64,000 nt of DNA from Geitlerinema sp. S16 (GCA_011390275.1 JAABST010000001.1:109524-173523), one strand, 5' to 3'. Counted from the first letter of the stretch, positions 26,935-37,153 are shown. Notes: generated by a model from the sequence alone, not told the origin. Numbers and translations are program-made.

Positions 26935-27572
26935 CATATTCTTCAAGTGAATCTGACCTAGATTTGCCTTGGGAAGACGGTGAACAGGAGGAACCTGTAC
27001 AGCAGAAAGTGCGGCCGCGCTGGTATGCCGTGCAAGTCGCCTCAGGCTGTGAAAAACGAGTCAAGATCAACCTTGAGCAACGCAAAGATACCCTAGGCGT
27101 TGCCGACCGTTTGGTTGAGATCGCTATCCCACAAACGTCTGCCGTCAAAATCCGTAAGGACGGCGTGCGCCAAAACATCGAGGAAAAAGTCTTTCCAGGC
27201 TATGTCCTCATTCGTATGGCTCTCGATGATGAAGTCTGGCAGGTCATCAAAAACACCCCGAACGTGATTAATTTCGTTGGGGCAGAACAAAAGCTTCGCT
27301 ACGGTCGTGGTCGCGGTCACGTCAAGCCCGTACCCCTCAGCCGTTCTGAGGTTGACCGAATCTTTAAGCAGGCTGAAGAGCAAGAGCCGATCGTCAAAAT
27401 TGACATGGAAGTCGGCAATCAAATTCTTGTCCTTTCGGGGCCGTTTAAAGAGTTTGAAGGCGAAGTAATCGAAGTGAGCTATGAGCGTAACAAACTCAAA
27501 GCACTGCTCTCGATTTTCGGTCGGGATACTCCCGTCGAGCTGGAATTCAACCAGGTCGAGAAACAAAGTTAG
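26931..27572 (+). CDS. nusG: Transcription termination/antitermination factor NusG
   Basis: The 213-residue protein has an acidic N-terminal extension of about 25 residues, the NGN domain (RWYAVQVASGCEKRVKINLE to the GYVLIRMALDDEVWQVIKNTPNVINFVG region) and a C-terminal KOW domain (GNQILVLSGPFKEFEGEVIEV). NusG binds the RNA polymerase clamp and, through KOW, Rho or ribosomal S10. It overlaps secE by four bases and precedes rplK by 26 bases, the classical order. Confidence 0.96.
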   Translation: MTYSSSESDLDLPWEDGEQEEPVQQKVRPRWYAVQVASGCEKRVKINLEQRKDTLGVADRLVEIAIPQTSAVKIRKDGVRQNIEEKVFPGYVLIRMALDDEVWQVIKNTPNVINFVGAEQKLRYGRGRGHVKPVPLSRSEVDRIFKQAEEQEPIVKIDMEVGNQILVLSGPFKEFEGEVIEVSYERNKLKALLSIFGRDTPVELEFNQVEKQS

Positions 27573-27598
27573 ACCACTAATCGCTTGAGTCAATAACG

Positions 27599-28024
27599 AT
27601 GGCTAAAAAAGTTGTTGCGCTAATTAAATTAGCGATTTCCGCAGGGAAGGCAAACCCGGCTCCGCCGATCGGTCCTGCCCTCGGTCAGCACGGCGTGAAC
27701 ATCATGATGTTCTGCAAAGAATACAATGCCAAAACGGCGGATAAAGTCGGGACGATCATCCCGGTTGAAATCTCAGTTTTTGAAGATCGAAGCTTTACCT
27801 TCATCCTCAAAACGCCTCCGGCATCGGTGCTGATCAAAAAAGCTGCTGGTATCGAGAAAGGATCAGGCGAACCGAACCGTGTGAAAGCCGGTACGATTAC
27901 CCGTTCTCAGCTCGAAGAGATTGCGCAAGTTAAATTGCCCGACCTCAATGCGAACGATATCTCTGCTGCAATGAATATCATCGAAGGTACCGCCCGTAAC
28001 ATGGGTGTGGCTGTCGTCGATTAA
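27599..28024 (+). CDS. rplK: 50S ribosomal protein L11
   Basis: The 141-residue protein matches L11: [36 protein letters not shown], then the rRNA-binding C-terminal domain with [21 protein letters not shown] and [13 protein letters not shown]. It forms the GTPase-associated centre with 23S rRNA. rplA follows after a 150-base gap. Confidence 0.97.
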   Translation: MAKKVVALIKLAISAGKANPAPPIGPALGQHGVNIMMFCKEYNAKTADKVGTIIPVEISVFEDRSFTFILKTPPASVLIKKAAGIEKGSGEPNRVKAGTITRSQLEEIAQVKLPDLNANDISAAMNIIEGTARNMGVAVVD

Positions 28025-28174
28025 TCAATGGACTTACGTTTCTTTAGGATCTCCATCCATTGTGATGATCATCCTATTAGATCGGTCCATAACTCCGTTT
28101 TCGATTTTCGTAATCTCAACTATTTCGTCGAGGGCAGAGGCGCGATCGTCTCGTTAGTGACCCCATCCATACAT

Positions 28175-28885
28175 ATGTCTAAGAAAATCTCTCGTCGCTT
28201 GCAAGAAGCGCAGGCGAAGGTCGAGGAGCGTGCCTACGATCCGGCTGAAGCCCTCGCACTACTCAAAGATACGGCTACCGCCAAGTTCAACGAATCTGCG
28301 GAAGCTCACATTCGTCTTGGTATCGATCCGAAATACAGCGATCAACAGCTACGGACAACGGTGTCCTTGCCGAAAGGAACCGGTCAAGAAATTCGTGTTG
28401 CGGTTATTGCTCGCGGTGAGAAGGTTGCAGAAGCGACAGCCGCCGGTGCTGACATTGCGGGTTCGGAAGAACTGATCGAAGAAATTCAGGGCGGTATGCT
28501 TGACTTCGACTGCCTGATTGCGACTCCGGATGTGATGCCTAAAATCGCAAAACTGGGTCGTGTTCTTGGTCCGAAAGGCTTGATGCCGTCACCGAAGGGT
28601 GGTACAGTGACCAACGACCTCGCGAGCGCGATTTCGGAATTTAAAGCTGGTAAGTTAGAATTCCGCGCCGATCGTACCGGGATTGTCCACGTGATGTTCG
28701 GTAAGTCGAGCTTCTCGGTGGAAGACCTCCTCGCCAACCTCAAGGCGTTGCAAGAATGCGTTGATCGCAATCGTCCTTCGGGTGCAAAAGGCCGGTATTG
28801 GCGTACGATGTATGTCGCATCGACGATGGGCCCCTCGATCGAGGTCGATGTTCCCACCCTGCGCGATCTCAAAATCGAAGCTTAG
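28175..28885 (+). CDS. rplA: 50S ribosomal protein L1
   Basis: From the ATG at 28175 ([13 protein letters not shown]) L1 has 236 residues, normal for the family. [14 protein letters not shown], the ribosome-facing loop, and the family's N-terminal [16 protein letters not shown] are present. The frame stays open upstream to 28028 for 49 extra codons that do not look like L1, so that part is probably leader RNA. L1 forms the mobile stalk and in bacteria usually represses its own operon by binding the mRNA leader. Confidence 0.96.
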   Translation: MSKKISRRLQEAQAKVEERAYDPAEALALLKDTATAKFNESAEAHIRLGIDPKYSDQQLRTTVSLPKGTGQEIRVAVIARGEKVAEATAAGADIAGSEELIEEIQGGMLDFDCLIATPDVMPKIAKLGRVLGPKGLMPSPKGGTVTNDLASAISEFKAGKLEFRADRTGIVHVMFGKSSFSVEDLLANLKALQECVDRNRPSGAKGRYWRTMYVASTMGPSIEVDVPTLRDLKIEA

Positions 28886-28925
28886 CAGTCTGTTCGACAG
28901 CCTCTAACTAAAAGTTTTCAAGTTT

Positions 28926-28957
28926 GAGATTGATATGACAAAAGTGATGTCAATCTC
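28926..28957 (+). promoter_or_regulatory. Hairpin in rplA-rplJ spacer
   Basis: GAGATTGA (28926-28933) and TCAATCTC (28950-28957) form a perfect 8-base stem, with an alternative inner pairing TGACA/TGTCA. It lies 40 bases past the rplA stop and may be part of the L10-L12 leader that ribosomal protein L10 binds in other bacteria. Confidence 0.4.
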
Positions 28958-29115
28958 TGTTCAGTAATCTCGATCGTCTATGCATCATTCGTTTAATTAA
29001 ATATCCGATCGACTGCTAAAGACAGTAGGTGTTTTTTACTTAAATATCCTACCGAGGTGAGTACGACGAGTCAGCGCTCTGATGCGATAAGGGTGCTGGT
29101 GCTTGAGTCGTCTCG

Positions 29116-29148
29116 AATCCCGGTAGCTTACGGTTACCGGGATTTTTT
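29116..29148 (+). terminator. Attenuator-like terminator in rplJ leader
   Basis: AATCCCGGTA (29116-29125) and TACCGGGATT (29135-29144) form a 10-base stem followed by TTTT. It stands 74 bases before rplJ, in the 28886-29221 spacer, so it could end L11-L1 transcripts or attenuate rplJ-rplL. Its position fits known L10 leader control. Confidence 0.7.
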
Positions 29149-29221
29149 CGTGGGGGGTGGAGGGATTGCCCTAGAACTAGGGCAAATAACGCTGCCCAGA
29201 AATTAAGGAGGTGAATCCGAG

Positions 29222-29758
29222 TTGGGCAAAACATTAGATGACAAGAAAGTAATCGTTGCCGATCTCAAGTCACGCTTGAGTGAAACAAAACTGGCTGTAG
29301 TCATTGACTACCAAGGCCTTTCGGTTGCTCAAATCACCAATTTACGCAGCCGCCTGCGTGAACATGGTGCGACCTGCACCGTCGCTAAAAATACGCTCAT
29401 GCGTATTGCGGTTGAGGGTGATAACAACTGGTCTGCGCTTCAGGAGTTTCTATCGGGAACCTCTGCTTTCATCTTTGCCGGTGAAGAAACGATGAGTGCC
29501 TCACTAAAGGCGTATCAAGCGTTTCAAAAAGAGTCGAAGAAAACCGAACTGCGTGGCGGAGTTCTGGACGGAGAGGCACTGAGTGTCGATAACGTCAAAG
29601 CTCTCGCTGATCTGCCGACCAAAGACGAGCTTTATGCCCGTATTGCCGGTGCGATCAAAGCTGTTCCGACCAAGCTGGCAAAAAGTGTCAACGAAGTTCC
29701 GGCTTCGCTGGCTCGTGCGCTCAAGGCTGTGGCCGAAAAAGAAGACGAAGCGGCATAA
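29222..29758 (+). CDS. rplJ: 50S ribosomal protein L10
   Basis: The 178-residue protein begins at TTG 29222, fixed by AAGGAGGT 10 bases upstream. GKTLDDKKVIVADLKSRLSE and LRSRLREHGATCTVAKNTLM match the rRNA-binding N-terminal domain. The alanine-rich C-terminal helix, VPASLARALKAVAEK, anchors L7/L12 dimers. It is followed by rplL after 89 bases. Confidence 0.96.
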   Translation: MGKTLDDKKVIVADLKSRLSETKLAVVIDYQGLSVAQITNLRSRLREHGATCTVAKNTLMRIAVEGDNNWSALQEFLSGTSAFIFAGEETMSASLKAYQAFQKESKKTELRGGVLDGEALSVDNVKALADLPTKDELYARIAGAIKAVPTKLAKSVNEVPASLARALKAVAEKEDEAA

Positions 29759-29847
29759 CGACACCCTGCACGTATCCGTTTCGAACATTTCATCTTTGTT
29801 GTGTGGCGGTATAACGCCATGTTTCATTTCATTCAAGGAGTCCGTTC

Positions 29848-30234
29848 ATGTCTGATAAAACCGACAAAATTCTAGAAGAACTCAAAACCCTCAGCCTGCT
29901 TGAAGCATCTGAGCTGGTTAAGCAAATCGAAGAAGCCTTTGGTGTTGATGCTTCGGCTTCGGGTGGCGGCATGATGATGATGGCGGCTCCGGCTGCTGCT
30001 GCTGAACCGGAAGAAGAAAAAACCGAGTTCGACCTGGTGCTTGAAGAAGTTCCGGCTGACAAGAAAATTGCAATTCTTAAAGTCGTTCGCGGCATGACCG
30101 GCTTGGGTCTGAAGGAAGCGAAAGAAATCGTTGAAAGCGCTCCTAAAGTCATCAAAGAAGGTGTTGCTAAAGAAGCGGCTGAAGAAGGCAAAAAAGAACT
30201 CGAAGCGGCTGGTGCAAAAGCAGCAGTTAAGTAG
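29848..30234 (+). CDS. rplL: 50S ribosomal protein L7/L12
   Basis: At 128 residues it matches L7/L12: N-terminal dimerisation helices ([20 protein letters not shown]), an Ala/Met-rich hinge, and the globular domain with [19 protein letters not shown] and [15 protein letters not shown]. It recruits translation factors to the ribosome stalk. A strong terminator follows at 30353. Confidence 0.97.
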   Translation: MSDKTDKILEELKTLSLLEASELVKQIEEAFGVDASASGGGMMMMAAPAAAAEPEEEKTEFDLVLEEVPADKKIAILKVVRGMTGLGLKEAKEIVESAPKVIKEGVAKEAAEEGKKELEAAGAKAAVK

Positions 30235-30352
30235 TTCGAGTCTTTTGAGCCAACTTACTTGGAGTCCACTTAGTTGGAATCCACGTAAAACCTGTAGTAT
30301 TGCCGAAAATCTGTTCGTTCAGTTATTCGTAATCATGTAGGTTAGACCTAAA

Positions 30353-30392
30353 ACAAAAACAGCTTAGAGATCATTCTCTGAGCTGTTTTTGT
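30353..30392 (+). terminator. Intrinsic terminator of rplJ-rplL
   Basis: ACAAAAACAGCTTAGAGA (30353-30370) pairs with TCTCTGAGCTGTTTTTGT (30375-30392), 18 positions with one G-U pair, loop TCAT. The downstream arm carries the T-run. The rest of the 30235-30549 gap shows no gene. Confidence 0.85.
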
Positions 30393-30549
30393 GTGTTTAG
30401 CTTTTGCGTGTTGAGGGGAACGAGGATAAATTTGATTGTGTGTTTTCGTCGGTAATTGTGATGCAAATGCGATCGGTGTGAATTCGCGGGTTAAACTGTT
30501 ATGGCCTAAGACTTGATGAGTCACTAGGAGTATCGTTTCAACCAAGATC

Positions 30550-32700
30550 ATGCCTGCATTTTTGTTAGAAGTCGGGACGGAAGATCTGCCCGCAAGTTTC
30601 GTAGATGGTGCGCTGTCGCAGTGGCGCGATCGCATTCCGGCAAGCTTGGCTGATGTGTCGATCGCTCCTGGCTCGATCGAGATTTTTGGGACGCCACGTC
30701 GGTTGTCGGTGTTGCTCCATGATCTGCCGTTGCAACAAGCGGATCGGGAAGAAGAGATTAAAGGCCCGCCGGTCAAAGCGGCATTTCGGGATGGTCAGCC
30801 GACGAAAGCGGCGGAAGGGTTTGCGCGAACTCAGGGAGTGACGATCGAGGATTTTGAGATTCGCGATACGCCGAAGGGTGAGTTTATTTTTATCAATAAG
30901 CATGTGCCGGGTCGCGCTACGGCGGAGATTTTGACGGAACTGATCCCGGAGTGGATCTTCAAGCTGGAAGGTAAGCGGTTTATGCGGTGGGCGGATGGGG
31001 AGTTGCGCTTTCCGCGTCCGGTGCGCTGGCTGGTGGTGTTGATCGATGATGTGGTGTTGCCGCTGACGATTACGAGCGGATCGGATGTGGTGACGAGCGA
31101 TCGCCGATCGCGTGGTCATCGGGTGCTGCACCCAGAGCCGGTAACGATCGCCACTGCGGCTGATTATCGGGAAACGCGGCGATCGGCGTTTGTTGAGGTT
31201 GATCCGGCGGTACGAACCGCGACGATTCGCGAGCAGATCAAAGCGGCTGGCCTCCAAGCGGGCGGCACGGCGGAAATCAACGCCGATTTGCTGGCGGAGG
31301 TGACGAACTTGGTGGAGTGGCCGACGGCGGTGTTGGGTCAATTTGAGGAGCGGTTTTCGGCTCTGCCACCGGAGGTGATTACAACGGTGATGGTGTCACA
31401 CCAGCGCTATTTTCCGGTTTTAAATGCTGAGAACAAAACGGAGCTATTACCGAATTTCATCACGATCTCGAATGGTGATCCGAGCAAGTCGGAGATTATC
31501 GCGCTGGGCAATCAGCGGGTGATTCGGGCGCGGTTGGCTGATGGTGAGTTTTTCTATAAGGCAGACTGTGAGCAGCCGCTAGAGACGCTGGTTCCGCAGC
31601 TTGAAACGATTACGTTTCAGGAAGATTTAGGCACGGTGAAAGATAAGGTGGATCGGTTCACCACGATCGCGGCGCGTTTGGTGGATCGTCTGGAATTGAG
31701 TGCTGATGAGCGCACCACGATCGCGCGGGCGTCACTGCTCTGTAAAGCCGATCTGGTCAGCCAAATGGTGTACGAGTTCCCGGAACTTCAGGGCATCATG
31801 GGCGAAAAGTATGCGATCGTCAGTGGTGAGTCAGCGGCGGTGGCGAAGGCGATCGTTGAGCATTATCTGCCGCGCGGTGCGGATGACGACTTGCCGACGA
31901 CGATCGCCGGTCAGGTGGTGGGCATCGCCGATCGCCTCGATACACTGGTGTCGATTTTTGGCTTGGGTCTCTTGCCGAGTGGTTCGTCTGATCCCTATGC
32001 TTTGCGCCGCGCGGCCAATGCGATCATTAATATTATTTGGTCAGCCAATCTCCAGTTTGATCTGAATGCGATTCTGAGCGAGGGCGTGGCAGATTTTCGG
32101 GCGGCTCACCCCGAGGCGTCGCCGGATCTATTCGCCCAGTTACAAGCGTTCTTTGTCCAGCGGGTGCAAACCTTGCTTCAGGACGATCGCGGGGTGGATT
32201 ACGATTTCGTCAAGGCGGTGCTGGGCGAAGACGATGCGGAGTACCGCGATCGGGCGCTGAGTGATTTGCTCGATACTCGCGATCGGGCGTTGTTCCTGCA
32301 AAGCATCCGTCAAGACAGCACGATCGACCAGATCTACGCGACGGTTAATCGATCGGCGAAACTGGCACACAAGGGCGATCTCGCCACGGATGTTCTCGAT
32401 CCGGCAACGGCGGTTAACCCCGAGTTATTTCAGTCTCCCGCTGAACAGGCCGTGTTTGACGTGCTAACGGCTTTGCTACCGACAACCCAAACCGCTCAGG
32501 CCGATCGAAACTATCGTTTACTCGTGGATGCGCTGGCGAATGCTGCGCCAACAGTGGCGGAATTTTTCGATGGTGAAAACAGCGTTCTAGTGATGGACTC
32601 CGACGAACAAATCAAGGCGAATCGCCTCAATCTACTGGGGCTTTTGCGTAACCATGCACGCGTGCTGGCTGACTTTGGCGCGATCGTCAAACCGGCTTAA
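30550..32700 (+). CDS. glyS: Glycyl-tRNA synthetase beta subunit
   Basis: The 716-residue protein matches GlyS of the alpha2-beta2 bacterial enzyme: [13 protein letters not shown] at the N terminus, [47 protein letters not shown] and the HD-like [21 protein letters not shown] region, ending with an anticodon-binding DALR-type domain. Quoted segments are partial. The beta subunit binds tRNA-Gly; the catalytic alpha subunit (glyQ) is not in the window, as expected for cyanobacteria, where the two are separate. The start ATG at 30550 gives MPAFLLEVG, conserved. Confidence 0.96.
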   Translation: MPAFLLEVGTEDLPASFVDGALSQWRDRIPASLADVSIAPGSIEIFGTPRRLSVLLHDLPLQQADREEEIKGPPVKAAFRDGQPTKAAEGFARTQGVTIEDFEIRDTPKGEFIFINKHVPGRATAEILTELIPEWIFKLEGKRFMRWADGELRFPRPVRWLVVLIDDVVLPLTITSGSDVVTSDRRSRGHRVLHPEPVTIATAADYRETRRSAFVEVDPAVRTATIREQIKAAGLQAGGTAEINADLLAEVTNLVEWPTAVLGQFEERFSALPPEVITTVMVSHQRYFPVLNAENKTELLPNFITISNGDPSKSEIIALGNQRVIRARLADGEFFYKADCEQPLETLVPQLETITFQEDLGTVKDKVDRFTTIAARLVDRLELSADERTTIARASLLCKADLVSQMVYEFPELQGIMGEKYAIVSGESAAVAKAIVEHYLPRGADDDLPTTIAGQVVGIADRLDTLVSIFGLGLLPSGSSDPYALRRAANAIINIIWSANLQFDLNAILSEGVADFRAAHPEASPDLFAQLQAFFVQRVQTLLQDDRGVDYDFVKAVLGEDDAEYRDRALSDLLDTRDRALFLQSIRQDSTIDQIYATVNRSAKLAHKGDLATDVLDPATAVNPELFQSPAEQAVFDVLTALLPTTQTAQADRNYRLLVDALANAAPTVAEFFDGENSVLVMDSDEQIKANRLNLLGLLRNHARVLADFGAIVKPA

Positions 32701-32779
32701 ATCGGGACGAATTGCGGTCAGCCGTAATTCGGAACACTATTCGGGACACTGTCGATAACGCCAGGTTGAACCCAAAAAA

Positions 32780-32801
32780 ATCCCAACCCGAGGGTTGGGA
32801 T
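32780..32801 (-). terminator. Intrinsic terminator for hetZ-patU operon
   Basis: ATCCCAACCC (32780-32789), loop GA, GGGTTGGGAT (32792-32801). On the minus strand the T-run (the A-tract at 32774-32779) follows directly. It lies 91 bases past the patU-like stop. Confidence 0.85.
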
Positions 32802-32892
32802 GCGCTAGCTGGGTTAATTAAAACCAGAGTAGGAAGAATGGTGAAACAGTCGGACAATTACCGCGCAAACAGAGAGAATATGACGTGATTGT

Positions 32893-33918
32893 CTAGGAAC
32901 GAACACGCACCGCAAATTGCAATGGGGTTGTGTGCGGTTGCCCGGAGTTAATTTCAAGGGTGTAGGTCTGATCGACGATCGCGTTATGCAATGTCAGGTA
33001 GAGTTCACCGTGATCGTCACAGCTCATGATCGCCGCGTCATGTTCATCAACATCAAATAGATGAATCGTGCAGGCTGCGGGAACTTCGCAGTAGACCTGA
33101 ATCGTGATTTCGGCCTCAACGTTCACCGCTTCGATCGCGATCGCTAGATCACCATGCTCAAGCTGCCAACGGCGTTCGAGTTGTGGGGCGTTGGGGGTCA
33201 GATCGAAACGTAGCTCTTGTAAAATTTCGCGGGCAGCCAGCATAGAGAGAAGCGCTTGTTGAGGAATCGATGCATCATCGAAGGAACGCGGCGACTGGGG
33301 CGAATTGTTGCGGGCGAGGTCGATCACACGTTCCTTGAGGCTAGACGCATCGCGAACGGTGGCCTCTTGTAAAAACGTGCCGGTCAGTTCATGCAGCCAG
33401 CGATCGGAGTTGGGAAACAGATGCTCGATCGCGCGAACAATCTGAAGACCTTCCTGTAGCGGCTGGCGGGCAAGTTCTTGGCAGCGTGTAAAAATCGAGG
33501 TGAGGGTATGATCCGGTAGGCGGATGGGTAGCTCGATTTGCTGTAAGCGTCTGAGCCAGGAAAGCTGCACGGTCTCATCACGAGCTGTTTCCGTCTCGTA
33601 ATCAAGGATACTGGTCTCCCAGGGAAACAGGGGTAAATTCTTTTCGATTTCGACCCGAAGTCGGCGCTCGATCAGGGCATTAAAGCGGGTTTGCACGGCG
33701 GGTATATCTCCTACAGGCGGTAAGTCAGTGGTGACTGGTGGAGACGCAGCGGGGTCTGCGATCTCAGAACTGGCGGAGGCGAGATTGATCGATTCGGGGT
33801 CGATTGATCGGTCTTTATGATCAGAACTCGGGCTTGCGTCAGCAGAACCAAAGAGCCAGTCGAAAAAACGATCGTCGTTGCGATTCGTCTCGTCCGCGTT
33901 ATTCGTCTCATTATTCAT
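32893..33918 (-). CDS. patU: PatU-like protein
   Basis: Starting from ATG 33918 (MNNETNN), 25 bases after the hetZ stop, the protein has 341 residues. An upstream in-frame start (33984) would overlap hetZ. Residues 15-25 read DDRFFDWLFGS, a short Phe/Trp motif typical of PatU N termini; an acidic linker follows, then a helical middle and a beta-rich C-terminal domain (about 250-341: TIQVYCEVPAACTIHLFDVD, YTLEINSG). In Nostoc/Anabaena patU (split there as patU5 and patU3) lies directly downstream of hetZ and modulates heterocyst patterning. Gene order and the FFDWLF motif support the call; overall similarity was not computed. Confidence 0.7.
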   Translation of the reverse strand: MNNETNNADETNRNDDRFFDWLFGSADASPSSDHKDRSIDPESINLASASSEIADPAASPPVTTDLPPVGDIPAVQTRFNALIERRLRVEIEKNLPLFPWETSILDYETETARDETVQLSWLRRLQQIELPIRLPDHTLTSIFTRCQELARQPLQEGLQIVRAIEHLFPNSDRWLHELTGTFLQEATVRDASSLKERVIDLARNNSPQSPRSFDDASIPQQALLSMLAAREILQELRFDLTPNAPQLERRWQLEHGDLAIAIEAVNVEAEITIQVYCEVPAACTIHLFDVDEHDAAIMSCDDHGELYLTLHNAIVDQTYTLEINSGQPHTTPLQFAVRVRS

Positions 33919-33943
33919 CAGTAGATTTACCTCTTCCGGATAG

Positions 33944-35194
33944 TTAACGATTGCGAAATTCCCAGGCGATCTTGAGCAGCTCAAACCACCGTTTCTTCAT
34001 CTGTGTAGAGGTTAGGCTAAGCTGCCGCGCGATCGTCGCATCATCCAAATCCTCTTGTTTTAGCCTCAGTAAATTTACTTGAGTAACATCGAGTTCCGCT
34101 TGAAAGCGTTCCCACTCGGCACTCGTCATCCCAAGATTTTTTTCGATATCGGCATCGAGCCACTGATGCACCAGTTCCCAGTGGTGCGATAGCGCAAACC
34201 GGATCAGATGATATTTAAAACGCTGTTGAAGGTAGTCCCGCTCTCGCGGAGTCAGCCCTAAAATAGCCTCAATTTCATGCGTGGGCAAATCCTGTAGCCG
34301 CAACACAAAGTAATCGGCGCACTCGCTTTGCTCACTAGATTCGAGATAGACGATCAGTTCGTCAATCACTTTTTGACGGAGCAGGACATCGTTTGACTCG
34401 ATCGAAACATCACTCAGGCGATCGCGCACGCGGCTACGAGACGCCTCTTGCCAGCTGTTGCTTTCCCCATCCGATCGGCCTTCCATCGCCTGCTCGATAT
34501 CGAGGGACTGCTCCGGTGGCTGATGTTGAGCAAACGTTTGCGCCCGCAGTACAACAAGCTGCTGACTGCGGCCACGCGATAACGAAATTCGCCGCTTGGC
34601 GTAGCGCTCCGTAAAGGCCATATATTCCGCTAGCTCAAGCAGCGATCGTGGCGAATACTGCGCGTCAAGCTGGGCTTCGCGCCGCAGCGCATTGAGTGAC
34701 TCGACGTAAAAGTTTTGCAGGAAATCTTCGATTAATAACAGGCGTGCCTGATAGCTCGACTGCACCTGCATCGGCGTGATGTAGCGATAGACGATCGCAC
34801 TCAGGGTGCTGTGGATCTCTAGCCGCCCTCCCCGCGATCCGGCTCCGTAATACTTCAAAACCTGATGCAAGCGGTGGATCGCCAGTTTCATCGCCCACGA
34901 CTGGATTTCACCCGATGCCTGGATGCGCTGACTCTGAGTACAAGTGCGATCGACCTCTTCCGTGATGCGTAGGGCAACCATACGGCAGGAGCGTAAGTTG
35001 GCGCGAGTTTCAGCCTGAAATTTATCGAACAAAAATGTTTCAACCTGCTCCATCGAGTAGGCTGCGGAGCTGCCCGCGTCAACGTGATCATCGTCCCTTT
35101 CTGCGTGAGGCGTGATGGTTGCGTCGTCCGCAGGTTGGTTCTGGTTCTGGTATTGGTTTGGTTGGCGGTCTGCCGGTTCTTCGTGCTGGCTCAT
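33944..35194 (-). CDS. hetZ: HetZ-like transcriptional regulator
   Basis: The 416-residue protein carries long stretches I recognise as HetZ: SWAMKLAIHRLHQVLKYYGAGS, HSTLSAIVYRYITPMQVQSS, LLELAEYMAFTERYAKRRI, LTPRERDYLQQRFKYHLIRF and the C-terminal helix-turn-helix WFELLKIAWEFRN. HetZ is a DNA-binding regulator of early heterocyst differentiation in Nostoc, but orthologues exist in many non-heterocystous filamentous cyanobacteria. The first 47 residues are Gln/Asp-rich and not conserved; an alternative start is M48 (35053). It is followed by the patU-like gene and preceded, 144 bases away, by a histidine kinase gene on the same strand. Confidence 0.8.
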   Translation of the reverse strand: MSQHEEPADRQPNQYQNQNQPADDATITPHAERDDDHVDAGSSAAYSMEQVETFLFDKFQAETRANLRSCRMVALRITEEVDRTCTQSQRIQASGEIQSWAMKLAIHRLHQVLKYYGAGSRGGRLEIHSTLSAIVYRYITPMQVQSSYQARLLLIEDFLQNFYVESLNALRREAQLDAQYSPRSLLELAEYMAFTERYAKRRISLSRGRSQQLVVLRAQTFAQHQPPEQSLDIEQAMEGRSDGESNSWQEASRSRVRDRLSDVSIESNDVLLRQKVIDELIVYLESSEQSECADYFVLRLQDLPTHEIEAILGLTPRERDYLQQRFKYHLIRFALSHHWELVHQWLDADIEKNLGMTSAEWERFQAELDVTQVNLLRLKQEDLDDATIARQLSLTSTQMKKRWFELLKIAWEFRNR

Positions 35195-35338
35195 GGTTAG
35201 TACAACGTGACAACCCGATCGCCAAGAGGTCTATCCTCATATCCCGGCTCGGCTGGCTTTTCCCTCTTTTTCCTTTCAGGCAAATCGATTGCGTTTCCGC
35301 ACGTTTCCTTAGGTTATCGCGCTGGCCAGCATTTTCGC

Positions 35339-36691
35339 TTAGGACAATGGCGCACCCGGTAAGCGCACCTCAAATTCGGTTCCCCAGGCTGCATCCGTCC
35401 GAAATGAAATGCGCCCTCCATGATTCTCCGTCACAATCTGATGCACGATCGCCAATCCCATCCCCGTACCGATCTCCTCTGACTTCGTCGTAAAGAAATC
35501 CTCAAAAATGCGGGCGCGGATATTTTCAGGAATGCCGGGGCCATTGTCGCGAATTTTGACAATGACGCTGCTGTCATCCGCCTGCTCTGTGGCGATCGTC
35601 ACGGTGGGGTTTTGTCTGGGGAGATCGCTGTAGCAGAGGGCATCCAGCGCGTTGCTAATCAGGTTGAGAAATACCTGGCCGATTTGACCAGAATAGCCAA
35701 TGGATTCGAGAGAAACTGCGCCATACCGCTTCTCCAGCGTGATCCCAGCCTTGAAGCGACTGTTGAGAATGAGCAGCGAGCTATCAAGGCAGGTATGAAT
35801 ACTAAAGGGCTGACGTTTTCCGGTTCCGACCCGTGCAAAACTGCGTAGGCTTTCGACGATATCGCGCATCCGCCCTGAGCTAACTTTCAGTGTTTGCAAA
35901 ATTGAGGGCAAATCTTCGCGCAAAAAATCAAACTCAATGTCAGCTTTGAAGTCTTCAATCTCTTCGAGATCACGCCCTTGATCGTAAGCATCAATCAGCC
36001 CATTCAGGTCACTAAAGTAGGTGTCTAAAAACTGCATGTTTCCATGAATGCAGTTCACTGGATTACGAATTTCGTGGGCAATTCCGGCGATCGAACGTCC
36101 CAGACTGGCCATCTTTTCCATTTGGATGGCGTGGGCTTTGGTTTGCTGTTCGAGGAGCTGTTTCGTCAGCTCATGAATACGAGACTGGGCAATGAGCAGT
36201 TGATGAACATCGACGAGATAGTAGCGGTTGCCCCGATCGCGATCGCTCGGCACAGCTCCGCCATCAACAACAATCGGCTCATACAGCGATTTTGGTGGAC
36301 GTGCGAGGGAGGCACGAGCTGCTGAGACGATCGAGGCTTCGATCGGCAACACCATCATGGGAGCACGAGCATAGTCGAGTAACTCTTCGATCGGGCGCTG
36401 AGAAAAGAGATCGACGCCATATTGCTTGCTCATCTGCTTGAAAAAGCTACGCCGTGAAATAATCCCCACCGTTTCGCGATCGCGCATCAGCACCGCACCA
36501 GGTAACAGCGGCATTTGATCAAACAAAACACACAGATCCGCACCACGAAGCGAGGCGGCAACCGAGCAGTCAAATAAACTCAGGTCGGCCAGTGTTGAGT
36601 TGAGTGTTAGATGTTCGAGTGAAGGCTGCCAGTTTTCGGGCTCGATCGTCGAGGCTTCGCTTTGAGAGAACGGCAGGGAAGACAAAACCAT
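35339..36691 (-). CDS. Orphan sensor histidine kinase with CBS-like N-terminal domain
   Basis: In 450 residues: an N-terminal region (about 50-165) resembling a CBS pair (LPGAVLMRDRETVGIISRRS, VLPIEASIVSAARA, YEPIVVD, YYLVDVHQLL), a coiled coil (170-195), a HisKA dimerisation domain with the phospho-accepting H206 in SIAGIAHEIRNPVN, and an HATPase domain with FLNLISNALDAL (N box), IRDNGPGIP (G1), FFTTKSEEIGTGMGLAIV (F and G2 boxes). No membrane helix is seen, so it is soluble. No response regulator is adjacent. Its proximity to hetZ suggests, but does not show, a link. Confidence 0.88.
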   Translation of the reverse strand: MVLSSLPFSQSEASTIEPENWQPSLEHLTLNSTLADLSLFDCSVAASLRGADLCVLFDQMPLLPGAVLMRDRETVGIISRRSFFKQMSKQYGVDLFSQRPIEELLDYARAPMMVLPIEASIVSAARASLARPPKSLYEPIVVDGGAVPSDRDRGNRYYLVDVHQLLIAQSRIHELTKQLLEQQTKAHAIQMEKMASLGRSIAGIAHEIRNPVNCIHGNMQFLDTYFSDLNGLIDAYDQGRDLEEIEDFKADIEFDFLREDLPSILQTLKVSSGRMRDIVESLRSFARVGTGKRQPFSIHTCLDSSLLILNSRFKAGITLEKRYGAVSLESIGYSGQIGQVFLNLISNALDALCYSDLPRQNPTVTIATEQADDSSVIVKIRDNGPGIPENIRARIFEDFFTTKSEEIGTGMGLAIVHQIVTENHGGRISFRTDAAWGTEFEVRLPGAPLS

Positions 36692-37153
36692 ACGGTGAGC
36701 GATCTCAGTAATTTACAGTTAGAAATGAACAAACAAAAGGTCGTATATATGATATTAACTTTTCTCCTAGGCGACGCCTGTATTTATACGCAAATTTCTA
36801 CTATTTAAAATGAGCTTCATTGTCTCTTAATCCTTTCTTAAATGTGCGAAGTAAGCACGACGATGAGATAAGTTATTTCTTTGATTTTAGATAAATATTT
36901 AATTCGTTCAACTTCTTGTTTCTTGAACTTATTAAATCTAGAAAATACAGCGATGCATTAAAAAACTACGGTAAAAATAAAGCGTCATGGTAGCGAAAAC
37001 TCCAGAGCCGTCTAATGCCTTTTTTGTGAGTATTCTCTAATATTCTAAACCGGCTGATCTTGAGAAAATGCGAGATAGTGGTAAGGTGACAAACCTGAAC
37101 AAACTGCCATTGTGACGTTCGTACGCTCTGCTCTCTCCCTCACTTCTCGACTT
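36692..37153. other. AT-rich intergenic region between divergent kinase gene and rlmN
   Basis: About 300 bases (36720-37030) are much richer in A+T than the surroundings. GTTCAA (36906-36911) and TTGAAC (36923-36928) form a spaced inverted repeat that could be an operator. No coding frame or RNA gene was recognised. It must hold promoters for both flanking genes. Confidence 0.4.
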
